NCBI GenBank assembly: GCA_947629515.1
Contig: CANRDY010000005.1
Span: 1 to 64,000, forward strand
Direction of reading: 5' to 3'
Source of the DNA: an uncultured Clostridia bacterium
Lineage (GTDB): Bacteria; Bacillota; Clostridia; Christensenellales; Borkfalkiaceae
Length of the DNA stretch: 64,000 nucleotides
The notes beneath the pieces were generated by a model that saw only the letters and a list, made by a program, of their open reading frames with translations, was not told the DNA's origin and searched no databases. Below, in pieces: positions 18,213 to 25,103 of this stretch. A program made the position numbers and the translations under genes. Positions within the stretch are counted from its first letter, which is position 1. The number at the start of each line of letters is the position of its first letter.

Positions 18213-19904
18213 ATGGCAAAGATGATACCGGCGGCGATATCGCCAAGCGTGAAAAGCCCCGCCGAGAGAAAAATTTACGAGTGGTTCAAAACCGATCCCG
18301 TCACCAGTGATTGGGTGGTCTTTCATTCCCTCGGAATAGAAAATCATCAGACGGTCGTGTTCGGCGAAATAGATTTTCTGGTGTGCGCCTCGGAGCTCGG
18401 CGTGTTCGCCCTTGAGGTGAAGGGCGGCGGAATAGCCCGCCGCGACGGGATTTGGGTGTATACCGACAAGTACGGGGTCGAACACGAAAAGGCGCGCGGA
18501 CCCTTCGAGCAGGCAAGCGAGGGTATGTTCAGCGTAAAAGAGGAACTCAAAAACAGGTCGGGCTCGAAGTCCGTCCAGAACGCCCTGTGCGGCTACGGCG
18601 TAATGTTCCCCGACATAGTCTACGAAAATTCGGATATCGATATCGCGCAGGAGGAGATTTTCGACAAGCGGGACGGGCGGTTCGTAGGCAAATACATAAA
18701 ACGGCTTTCCGATTACAACAAAAACAAGTTTTTGCAAAAGAAAGTGTTTGTGGTCTATCCGTCCGAAGCCGATATAGGCGATATCGTCAACGTGTTGCGC
18801 AGAGACTTCGACAAGGCTCTGCCTCTTTCCGCAAAACTGGAATACGCCGAGAACAACCTCATCACGCTCACGGAAGAGCAGTACCGTTGCATAGACGGTC
18901 TTGCGGGCAACAAACGCTGCCTTATCAGCGGCGGCGCGGGCACGGGGAAGACCGTCCTCGCCGTCAAAAACGCAAAGGAGAGCGTTGCGGCGGGGAAGAA
19001 GCTCGGCTTTTTTTGTTATAATCTTTTGCTTGAAAAAGAGCTTCGCCGTCATTTTAAAAACGCCGATCTGCAGCCCGCATATGTGGGCTCTTTGACCGAT
19101 TATTGCGAACAGCTTGTCAAAAAACACGCCCTTTTCGACTTTTCGAATATAACCGACGCCGCCGAATTTTACAGAAAAAAATTGCCCGAATACGCCCTTG
19201 AAGCGATCGCTCTCGAGGGAGTCGGGTTCGACAAGATAATACTTGACGAGGCGCAGGATCTGATGACGCCCGAGTATCTGCTCGTTATAGATTCCCTTCT
19301 GAAGGGCGGACTTAAAAAGGGGGAATGGTATTTCTTCGGGGATTTCGACTACCAGACTATTTATAACAGAGGGCTTACCGACAGCCGCGTTACCGAAATG
19401 CTCGAAGAGGAGGCGGGGTTTGCGACGTTCCGCCTGACGCTCAATTGCCGAAACACCGTCAACATTCAGCAAGAGATGAACAGGATCGCGGGGGTAAGCG
19501 CGGAGACGCTCTCGAAAGATAAAAACGCCCCCGAGGTCAGGTACATACAATTCGGCGATCCCGACGAGGAGGCGGAACTTCTTACCGGGGAGATAAAAAA
19601 ACTGCTCGCGGCGGGAATTAAGCCGGGAGAAATAACCATTTTGTCCGCCTTCAAACGCGAAAAGTGCGTTGTGGATAAAATCAAAAATTACAGGATCGAC
19701 CCCGCGGGCGGGGAAAGCGAAAATATTACATATTCGACTATACAGGGTTTCAAGGGGCTTGAGAACGCCGTTATCATTCTCTGCGACATTATGACCTATA
19801 ACAGACCCGACCTTATGTATGTTGCAATGAGCAGGGCGCGCTCTATGCTCATTGTTTTGGAAAGCGAGCGCGCAAATAAGTTCCGAAAGGCTTTGCGGGA
19901 ATAA
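18213..19904 (+). CDS. NERD nuclease-SF1 (UvrD-like) helicase fusion
   Basis: The 563 residues join an N-terminal NERD nuclease-like domain to an SF1 DNA helicase. The NERD part spans about residues 15-130, with SPAERKIYEWF, the acidic GEIDFLVCA strand and the ALEVKGG catalytic-type EVK. Helicase motifs are Walker A SGGAGTGKTVLA (about 232-243), Walker B IILDEAQDL, motif III FGDFDYQTIY, motif IV LTLNCRNT, motif V STIQGFKGLE and motif VI YVAMSRARSML. An intact nuclease-helicase at the end of a kinase/vWA/PP2C/WYL operon suggests an inducible DNA-targeting effector. SD GCGGAGA precedes the ATG. Confidence 0.9.
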   Translation: MAKMIPAAISPSVKSPAERKIYEWFKTDPVTSDWVVFHSLGIENHQTVVFGEIDFLVCASELGVFALEVKGGGIARRDGIWVYTDKYGVEHEKARGPFEQASEGMFSVKEELKNRSGSKSVQNALCGYGVMFPDIVYENSDIDIAQEEIFDKRDGRFVGKYIKRLSDYNKNKFLQKKVFVVYPSEADIGDIVNVLRRDFDKALPLSAKLEYAENNLITLTEEQYRCIDGLAGNKRCLISGGAGTGKTVLAVKNAKESVAAGKKLGFFCYNLLLEKELRRHFKNADLQPAYVGSLTDYCEQLVKKHALFDFSNITDAAEFYRKKLPEYALEAIALEGVGFDKIILDEAQDLMTPEYLLVIDSLLKGGLKKGEWYFFGDFDYQTIYNRGLTDSRVTEMLEEEAGFATFRLTLNCRNTVNIQQEMNRIAGVSAETLSKDKNAPEVRYIQFGDPDEEAELLTGEIKKLLAAGIKPGEITILSAFKREKCVVDKIKNYRIDPAGGESENITYSTIQGFKGLENAVIILCDIMTYNRPDLMYVAMSRARSMLIVLESERANKFRKALRE

Positions 19905-20051
19905 AGCCTGAGGGTTTGAGAAAATAATGCCTTTTTATATTTATTAAATAATTTTAATACAGAAGAATTTTTGCGGGACAAATTTTAATTGCCGTAACCG
20001 AAGTCCAAAAGGCTGAATTAAGAGGAATATTTATAGATAAAATAATTTTTT

Positions 20052-20090
20052 ACAAAAAAGAAAACCGATAAGCAGTGTGCTTATCGGTTC
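20052..20090 (-). terminator. Terminator of tRNA-Gln
   Basis: On the minus strand, ACCGATAAGCA pairs with TGCTTATCGGT and is followed by TTTTCTTTTTT. It lies directly beyond the tRNA 3' end. Confidence 0.88.
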
Positions 20091-20094
20091 TTTT

Positions 20095-20169
20095 TGGCTG
20101 GGGCGAAGTGATTCGAACACCCGAATGACGGAGTCAGAGTCCGTTGCCTTACCGCTTGGCGACGCCCCA
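20095..20169 (-). tRNA. tRNA-Gln(CUG)
   Basis: A full cloverleaf is present on the minus strand. The acceptor TGGGGCG pairs with CGCCCCA plus an encoded GCCA 3' end. The D-arm GCCAAGCGGTAAGGC, the anticodon arm ACGGA-CTCTGAC-TCCGT with anticodon CTG (reads CAG), and the T-arm with GTTCGAATC are all recognisable and match bacterial tRNA-Gln. A consensus promoter and an intrinsic terminator flank it. The 3' end points towards the kinase/helicase cluster, the side on which tRNA-targeting islands normally insert; no integrase or attachment repeat was found. Confidence 0.97.
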
Positions 20170-20189
20170 ATATTTCTTTGTCGCATTGT

Positions 20190-20218
20190 ATTATAGCACG
20201 CTTTATCCCAAATTACAA
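20190..20218 (-). promoter_or_regulatory. Promoter of tRNA-Gln
   Basis: On the minus strand, TTGTAA (20213-20218), a 17-nt spacer and TATAAT (20190-20195) lie 20 bp upstream of the tRNA. Confidence 0.82.
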
Positions 20219-20573
20219 GCAATTTTACGGTCTTTTGCAAAAAGTTAATTTCCCCGAAAGCCCCCGGTTCGTTCGCGATCTCTTTTATAAAAGCGGGCGG
20301 CGGAACGCCCCGGCGTTCCGCCGCCTTTATCGCGCCTTTCAAGCGCGCCTGCCGTTAACTCCCCGCGCCCGCAGCTTGCGGTCGGTCTTTTGCGGTTCAC
20401 CCGCCCCATCCGATCCCGTGCGCCCGCCTTTGAGTTAAACCCGCCGTTTATTAAATCGCTATTCACGCGCCCGCGGCTTGCTGATATCCCGCGCCGTCCG
20501 CCGCAAACTCCCGTCCGCGCCCTTTTACGCGCCGTTTAATTTCACGCGCACGCGCCGCCTGTTAAATATTTCC
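20219..20573. other. Intergenic region with a GC-rich hairpin
   Basis: No gene is supported. A perfect GC-rich hairpin, GGCGGCGGAACGCC / GGCGTTCCGCCGCC (about 20296-20325), probably terminates the minus-strand DUF2779 gene. The rest is C-rich sequence without recognisable features. Confidence 0.55.
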
Positions 20574-22070
20574 TCACTCGCCCGCGACCTCTTTCAGCCG
20601 TTCCCAAACCTTTACCATGGCAAAGGTGTCAAGCTCGCAGTATTTCAAGAGGTTGCGCCGCGCTTCTTCCGCCTCGGCGGGCGGCATATCCTTGATTTTG
20701 GGGAAGATATCCATCGCCTCGCCGCCGTTGTGCACGCCGCTGAGGTTGTGGTAGTCGAGCGCGGGGTCGTCGGGGAAGAGCGCGGGCAGCACGCTCTTTA
20801 TCGAAAACGAACTTCCCATAGCCCTGTTGTAGTAACAGCCCCGCTGAAAGGGCACGAGCAGGTCCTTTATGTTGAACCGTATTTTGAGCAGATGTTCCGC
20901 AAGATCGGGGAAGAGGGCGGCAAGCTCCTCTATCCGCCTGCACTCGAACGCCTTGTTGTACGCAAGCACGCATACGTTTTCGGGAATATCCCTGCAAAGG
21001 CTCTCGGCAATTGCCCTGCGGGTATCCTCGCCCGAAGTACCCAAAAACTCCTTGTGTTTAAGTTCCCCGCCCTCGCGTTCAATATAATGTAATGAATACT
21101 GAAAGGGTATCTGACAGTAAGGTCTGCAGCCGTCGAAGGGCGGCACTGCGGGTTGCATGGTCTCGAAGTCGAGAAAGTAAAGGGGATAGCTGAGCTCTGC
21201 GAGAAAGTCCTTAACGCCCTCTTTATCCACGTGGGCGGGTCTGTCGTTAAGGGCAAAATCTATCTGCCTTGCCTGAATTTCGGTGAGCTTTGCGCCCTTT
21301 TTCAGCAAGTCCTCAAAGGTTATCATGCCCTTTTTGTACGAGGCTATCTTGTCGCCGAAGGGCAGTCTGTATAAATCGAAAACGCAGGGGCGGGGGATAT
21401 CCCTCGTGCAGTAGTTCCAGAAACCGCAGTCGTAAGGGGACGTACAGCGCACGTCGATATCCAGCTCGGGTTCGGATTTGGCAGAAAGCAGCTTTTCGGC
21501 GTATTGCAGGTTGCTCCCGACCGACTTCAACTCGTCGTCGACGGTCGGAGAAATGTCGACGATTTTGAAGAGTTTTTGAATGTCAAGCTCGCCTTGGCGG
21601 ACGTAAGAGCCGTCGATGTGTACGAGGTAAGTTCCGACTACATTAAGACCGCATTTTTGAAGGACGTATTTCTGATACGCCACGTCGACGCTGTAAATAT
21701 ACTCCTCGTGCGTGGAGCTTTTGACCTCGTAAATTATGTACCCGCCGTCTGTTTTTTTGAGTATATCCACCGCGCAGTACAGCCCCTTAAAGGAGAACGC
21801 CGCCTCGCAAATGACTTCCTCGCCGCCGTCAATAAGCCGCCTTGTGGCCAAGAGCATCGCGGGAATATCAAGCCCGCCGTCGGGCTTTGTCACGGTGGTC
21901 TCGGTGAACTTTCCGAACAGCCCCATTGCAAGGTCGCCTACTTCGTTGCCCGCCGTCAGCCGCGATCGGAGCGATTGGTCGAAAAATTCCTCCTCGGGTC
22001 TGTACTTTTTCAACCAGCACATCTTGGGGCATTGCCACAGCGTGCAGTATTTGGATTTGCTGAAATTCAT
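20574..22070 (-). CDS. DUF2779 protein: Cas4-like nuclease plus DEDD exonuclease domain
   Basis: This is a 498-residue predicted nuclease. The N-terminal half resembles Cas4/RecB-type PD-(D/E)XK enzymes: SKSKYCTLWQCPKMCWLKKYRPE, an AVDILKK...YIIYEVKSST catalytic core (Asp, Glu, Lys) and a CTSPYDCGFWNYC cysteine cluster likely to hold Fe-S. The C-terminal half is an RNase H-fold 3'-5' exonuclease beginning YFLDFETMQP with the DxE motif, and ending in a conserved YCELDTFAMVKV Asp. The natural substrate is unknown. It is convergent with the NERD helicase, with tRNA-Gln between them. SD AAGGGGGA precedes the ATG. Confidence 0.85.
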   Translation of the reverse strand: MNFSKSKYCTLWQCPKMCWLKKYRPEEEFFDQSLRSRLTAGNEVGDLAMGLFGKFTETTVTKPDGGLDIPAMLLATRRLIDGGEEVICEAAFSFKGLYCAVDILKKTDGGYIIYEVKSSTHEEYIYSVDVAYQKYVLQKCGLNVVGTYLVHIDGSYVRQGELDIQKLFKIVDISPTVDDELKSVGSNLQYAEKLLSAKSEPELDIDVRCTSPYDCGFWNYCTRDIPRPCVFDLYRLPFGDKIASYKKGMITFEDLLKKGAKLTEIQARQIDFALNDRPAHVDKEGVKDFLAELSYPLYFLDFETMQPAVPPFDGCRPYCQIPFQYSLHYIEREGGELKHKEFLGTSGEDTRRAIAESLCRDIPENVCVLAYNKAFECRRIEELAALFPDLAEHLLKIRFNIKDLLVPFQRGCYYNRAMGSSFSIKSVLPALFPDDPALDYHNLSGVHNGGEAMDIFPKIKDMPPAEAEEARRNLLKYCELDTFAMVKVWERLKEVAGE

Positions 22071-22086
22071 ATGTTCCCCCTTGTAT

Positions 22087-22163
22087 CCGTCGTAAGGCTC
22101 AAAACCGCCGATCGTAAGGCTTGCAACTGCCGATCGTAATGCTTGCGACCGCGATCGTTGTAA
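22087..22163. repeat. CGATCG iterons in the leader of the DUF2779 gene
   Basis: Units related to CGATCGTAAGGCTTGCAACTG recur with CGATCG at 22109, 22131 and 22152 (spacing 22 and 21 bp), plus a degenerate unit near 22089. They lie between the promoter and the start codon, as operators would. Confidence 0.6.
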
Positions 22164-22189
22164 GATAATAACAGCTTCGAGCGGGGGGA

Positions 22190-22218
22190 ATTATAGCACA
22201 ATATTTAAAGGTTGTCAA
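22190..22218 (-). promoter_or_regulatory. Promoter of the DUF2779 gene
   Basis: On the minus strand, a perfect TTGACA (22213-22218), a 17-nt spacer and a perfect TATAAT (22190-22195). Confidence 0.85.
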
Positions 22219-22480
22219 CCCGAAAGCCGAAATTTTTTGCAAGCCCTTTAAGGCGTTTTTCTAAAAGGCGGGGAGGAAGGATCGAGGGGCTTTGGGTTCA
22301 AAGAAAAATATCGCTGAGTTTGGGGAAAACGGAGGCGGAAAAGAGGGGCGGAGATGGTTAATTAATTATAAATCAACGGGCAAGTATGGGCGAAACAACG
22401 GCAAGTATGTGCAAATCGACGGGCAAAACGCGCCCGAGCGTTGACATACGCGCGGCGGGGTGGTAAAATTGAGGGGTAAT
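22219..22480 (+). other. Upstream region of yraN with short iterons and a promoter
   Basis: Three degenerate 20-23 bp repeats (AAATCAACGGGCAAGTATGG type) lie at 22370-22392, 22393-22412 and 22413-22432. TTGACA at 22442-22447 and TAAAAT at 22465-22470, 17 nt apart, form the promoter. Nothing else is recognised. Confidence 0.6.
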
Positions 22481-22837
22481 ATGTTTGACAGAATGCACAA
22501 CAAGCGGCTCGGCAGGGCGGGCGAGGACAGGGCGGCGAGGTTTTTGAAACGCCATGGTTATAAAATAGTCGCGCGCAACTACCGCACGCCCTATTGCGAG
22601 GTGGACATAATCGCCTTAAAGGGGGACGTGCTGGCGTTCGTCGAGGTCAAGACGAGGCTGACGGACGAATACGGCACGCCGTCGGAGGCGGTGGACGGGC
22701 GCAGACAGCGGGCGTACTGCCGCGCCGCCGAGAACTATCCGCAGGTACGCGAGGGGCTTTACACCGCCCGCCTCGACGTCATAGAGGTGACCCCGAACGG
22801 CATAAACCACCTTGAAAACGCCTTCTGGCGCAAGTGA
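22481..22837 (+). CDS. yraN: YraN/UPF0102 family endonuclease-like protein
   Basis: This is a 118-residue PD-(D/E)XK-fold protein of the UPF0102 family. Diagnostic features are the LGRAGEDRAARFLKRHGY N-terminus, the ARNYRTPYCEVDIIA strand with the active-site Asp, and the LAFVEVKTRLTDEYGTP core (E-x-K). The role is unproven; homologues sit next to rnhB and are linked to DNA metabolism or uptake. The ATG at 22481 follows the GAGGGG Shine-Dalgarno. A GTG at 22460 would lie before the -10 box. Confidence 0.9.
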   Translation: MFDRMHNKRLGRAGEDRAARFLKRHGYKIVARNYRTPYCEVDIIALKGDVLAFVEVKTRLTDEYGTPSEAVDGRRQRAYCRAAENYPQVREGLYTARLDVIEVTPNGINHLENAFWRK

Positions 22838-23019
22838 TCGAGGCTTGTGGGGTGAGCGGCGGAGAACGCGGGAGTTATAGTGCCCGCCCGCGGGGGTTTA
22901 ATTGACCCGCTTGTGGGAGTTATAGCACCCGCCGCGGTTCAAAACCGTGTTCATACTATATAATAAAAATAACGCTTTGTCGGGCGTACGCGGTGCGGCG
23001 TTCGACACGAGGTGAGCTT

Positions 23020-23964
23020 ATGGACGTATCGATAATAATGATAAATTACAACACGTACGACTACGCGGTGGCCGCGTTGGACAGTATAAAAAAGTATACC
23101 GTCGGGCTTGAGTACGAGATAATTCTCATCGACAACGCCAGCCCCGACGGCTCGGGCGAAAGGTTGCGCAAGACTTATGAAAAAGAGGGCAATCCCGCCG
23201 TGCGGTTCATACGGGCCGAAAGCAACCTCGGCACGTCGAAAGCCTTTAACCTCGGCGTTGGATATTGCACGGGCAAGTATATCCTATGGCTGAACACGGA
23301 TATACTTTTAACAGATAACTTCATAAAAAAGTTGTACGACTTTATGGAAAAAACTCCCGAATGCGGCATATGCGGGGGGAACCTTACAGACGGCGAGGGC
23401 AGACCCGCCAACGGGCAGGTGCGACCGTTACCCTCGCTTAAACTCATAAAAAGAGAGTATAAGCTGTTTGTTCTCGCGTTCAGAAAAATATTCAAAAAAC
23501 GGCTTTCCATATATCATAATTACACCAAAAAGCCCATGACCGTCGGCTCGGTGTGCGGCGCGGATATGTTCGTACGCAGGGAAGTTATCGAAAGGATCGG
23601 CGGGCTGGACGAGTCGTTTTTTATGTACAGCGAAGAGACCGACTTCGAATACAGAATGTTGAAAGAGACCGAATACAAGATGTACTCTGTTCCGTCCGCC
23701 GTTCTGCAACACTTCGAGGGCGGATCGTTTGCCAAACGCCTCGGCGAGGAACGGCTGAGGACGGTGTACGAGAGCGACGCAAAGTTTTACAGCAAACACT
23801 TCGGGCAAGAAGCGGGGCTTAAATATCTTAAAATAAGGTATAAGGGCTGTAAAAAATTCGCTTTCGTGACGCGCTTTGTCAAAAGACGGCGCAGAGAGGA
23901 GTTTCTTACGCGGGTCAAAGTGCTCGGCGAGATGATAGCCTCTTACGGCAAGGGGGAGAACTGA
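23020..23964 (+). CDS. Family 2 glycosyltransferase (rhamnosyltransferase-like)
   Basis: This is a 314-residue GT-A fold glycosyltransferase. It shows the N-terminal VSIIMINYNTYDYAVAALDS nucleotide-binding segment, IILIDNASPDGSGE, the LWLNTDILL region in the DxD position, and the acceptor-side GGLDESFFMYSEETDFEYRM, typical of the cell-wall/O-antigen rhamnosyltransferase subgroup. The basic C-terminus may associate with the membrane. The ATG follows the GAGGTG Shine-Dalgarno; an in-frame start 27 nt earlier has none. It stands alone between yraN and an intrinsic terminator. The donor sugar cannot be read from the sequence. Confidence 0.9.
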   Translation: MDVSIIMINYNTYDYAVAALDSIKKYTVGLEYEIILIDNASPDGSGERLRKTYEKEGNPAVRFIRAESNLGTSKAFNLGVGYCTGKYILWLNTDILLTDNFIKKLYDFMEKTPECGICGGNLTDGEGRPANGQVRPLPSLKLIKREYKLFVLAFRKIFKKRLSIYHNYTKKPMTVGSVCGADMFVRREVIERIGGLDESFFMYSEETDFEYRMLKETEYKMYSVPSAVLQHFEGGSFAKRLGEERLRTVYESDAKFYSKHFGQEAGLKYLKIRYKGCKKFAFVTRFVKRRRREEFLTRVKVLGEMIASYGKGEN

Positions 23965-23995
23965 ACGGCGCGTTTTGCGCCGTTTATGTTTTTTT
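23964..23995 (+). terminator. Terminator of the glycosyltransferase gene
   Basis: AACGGCGC-GTTTT-GCGCCGTT is followed by TATG and a run of T residues. Confidence 0.88.
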
Positions 23996-24162
23996 GGGAA
24001 GAGCACCGCAATACTTTGCGAACGCACGCCCCAAATCGCCCGCCGTCGCTGTCCCGCCGTCGCCCCATGTTTCGCCGACCCAAATCCCCCGCGTTCCCGC
24101 GCCCCCATATTCTTCCGCAAAAAAATTTTTTCGAAAAAAATTAAACTCAGGTACATTTTTTG

Positions 24163-24190
24163 TTGACAAAAAAATATTATGTGGTATAAT
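24163..24190 (+). promoter_or_regulatory. Promoter of the feo operon
   Basis: A perfect TTGACA (24163-24168) and a perfect TATAAT (24185-24190) are separated by 16 nt. The flanking AT-rich DNA could hold a Fur or DtxR-type site, but no clear palindrome was identified. Confidence 0.85.
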
Positions 24191-24243
24191 CTTATTTGAA
24201 AATAAACCTTAATTAATTTTTTGGCGGCAAGAGAGGTTAAAAA

Positions 24244-24456
24244 ATGCCTATTTCAATTGCGCCGACGGGGCGCGAGCTGTGCGTCCGCAAAGTGGCGGCG
24301 GAAGAAAAAGTCAAAAGACACCTGCACGAAATGGGGATATGCGAGGGGGGCAAGATCACCCTCATCTCCTCGTCGGGCGGAAACGTCATAGTCATAGTAA
24401 AAGAGGGCAGGCTCTGCCTCGACAGACAGCTCGCGGGCAAGATCCTCGTAGCCTGA
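24244..24456 (+). CDS. feoA: FeoA-family protein 1
   Basis: This is a 70-residue SH3-like FeoA-domain protein that supports Fe(II) uptake by FeoB. It has the HLHEMGICEGGKITLISSSGGNVIV core and the RLCLDRQLAGKILV C-terminal strand. The SD AGAGAGG precedes the ATG. A second FeoA follows after an unusually long 413-bp gap, then feoB. Paired feoA genes are common in Clostridia. Confidence 0.9.
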   Translation: MPISIAPTGRELCVRKVAAEEKVKRHLHEMGICEGGKITLISSSGGNVIVIVKEGRLCLDRQLAGKILVA

Positions 24457-24869
24457 CCTCTTTTCAAAAAATTTCGGCGGAATACCCACCCTTTACGGTC
24501 GGCAACCGCTTTAATTTTCGCCCACAATATAAACCGTGGTTAAGATTTGAGCTTCCAAAGGCGAATGACCCGCGACCTCGGCGAACGCTTCCGAAGCCGT
24601 AAACGGCTTGTATTGCGATCCTTCCGCACGGCTTTTCCCGTATAAAGAGCGGGGAGCGAGCGGACGTTCCCCAAGAAAGAACGGTTCAAAAAAGGCAGAA
24701 GCAAGGTTCTTAAAAACGGCAAAAGCAAAGCCCATAAAAAAGGGAAATCGCAGGTTTCCAAAAGGACTGAACGGCAGTTCTTAAAAAGGGCAAAAAAGTT
24801 GAAAAATATCAAAGTATATTTAAAAATAACAAGACATATATAAAAAAAGGAGAATATAAAAAAGCAGTT
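24457..24869 (+). other. Long gap between the two feoA genes, Lys-rich frame remnant
   Basis: No gene with a start codon was found. From about 24645 to 24840 one plus frame stays open and reads as a Lys/Arg-rich peptide (KKERFKKGRSKVLKNGK...) with degenerate 25-bp repeats of the GGCAAAAGCAAAGCC type. It begins after a stop and has no ATG/GTG/TTG with a ribosome site. An AT-rich motif of the intercistronic type lies at 24800-24829. It may be a gene remnant or structured spacer. Confidence 0.4.
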
Positions 24870-25103
24870 ATGGCACTCAAGAAATTGAACGATTTTTCGG
24901 TGGGAGAGAGCGGAAAGATAACCCGCGTAGATGGCGAGGGCAGAATACGCCGCAGGCTCTTCGACATGGGCGTAACGCCCGGGGCTGAGCTGACGATGCG
25001 CAAAAAAGCACCCCTCGGCGACCCCATCGAGATAACCATCAGGGGCTACGAGCTGACTTTGAGGAAGTCGGAGGCGGCATGCGTGGAGGTGGAAGTAAGA
25101 TGA
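24870..25103 (+). CDS. feoA: FeoA-family protein 2
   Basis: This is a 77-residue FeoA-domain protein with the complete family pattern: LNDFSVGESGKITRVDGEG, RRRLFDMGVTPGAELT, APLGDPIEITIRGYELTLRKSEA. It overlaps feoB by ATGA, so the two are translationally coupled. This makes it the more likely direct FeoB partner. An AAGGAG lies about 17 nt before the ATG, a longer spacing than usual. Confidence 0.93.
   Translation: MALKKLNDFSVGESGKITRVDGEGRIRRRLFDMGVTPGAELTMRKKAPLGDPIEITIRGYELTLRKSEAACVEVEVR

Noticed and set aside
18006-19550. 514-codon minus-strand frame opposite the NERD-helicase
   Set aside because: The plus strand carries every helicase motif. The minus frame has no recognisable domain or ribosome site.
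12042-20094. Prophage or integrative element containing the kinase cluster
   Set aside because: No integrase, transposase, structural phage gene or duplicated tRNA end was found. Only circumstantial tRNA placement supports it.
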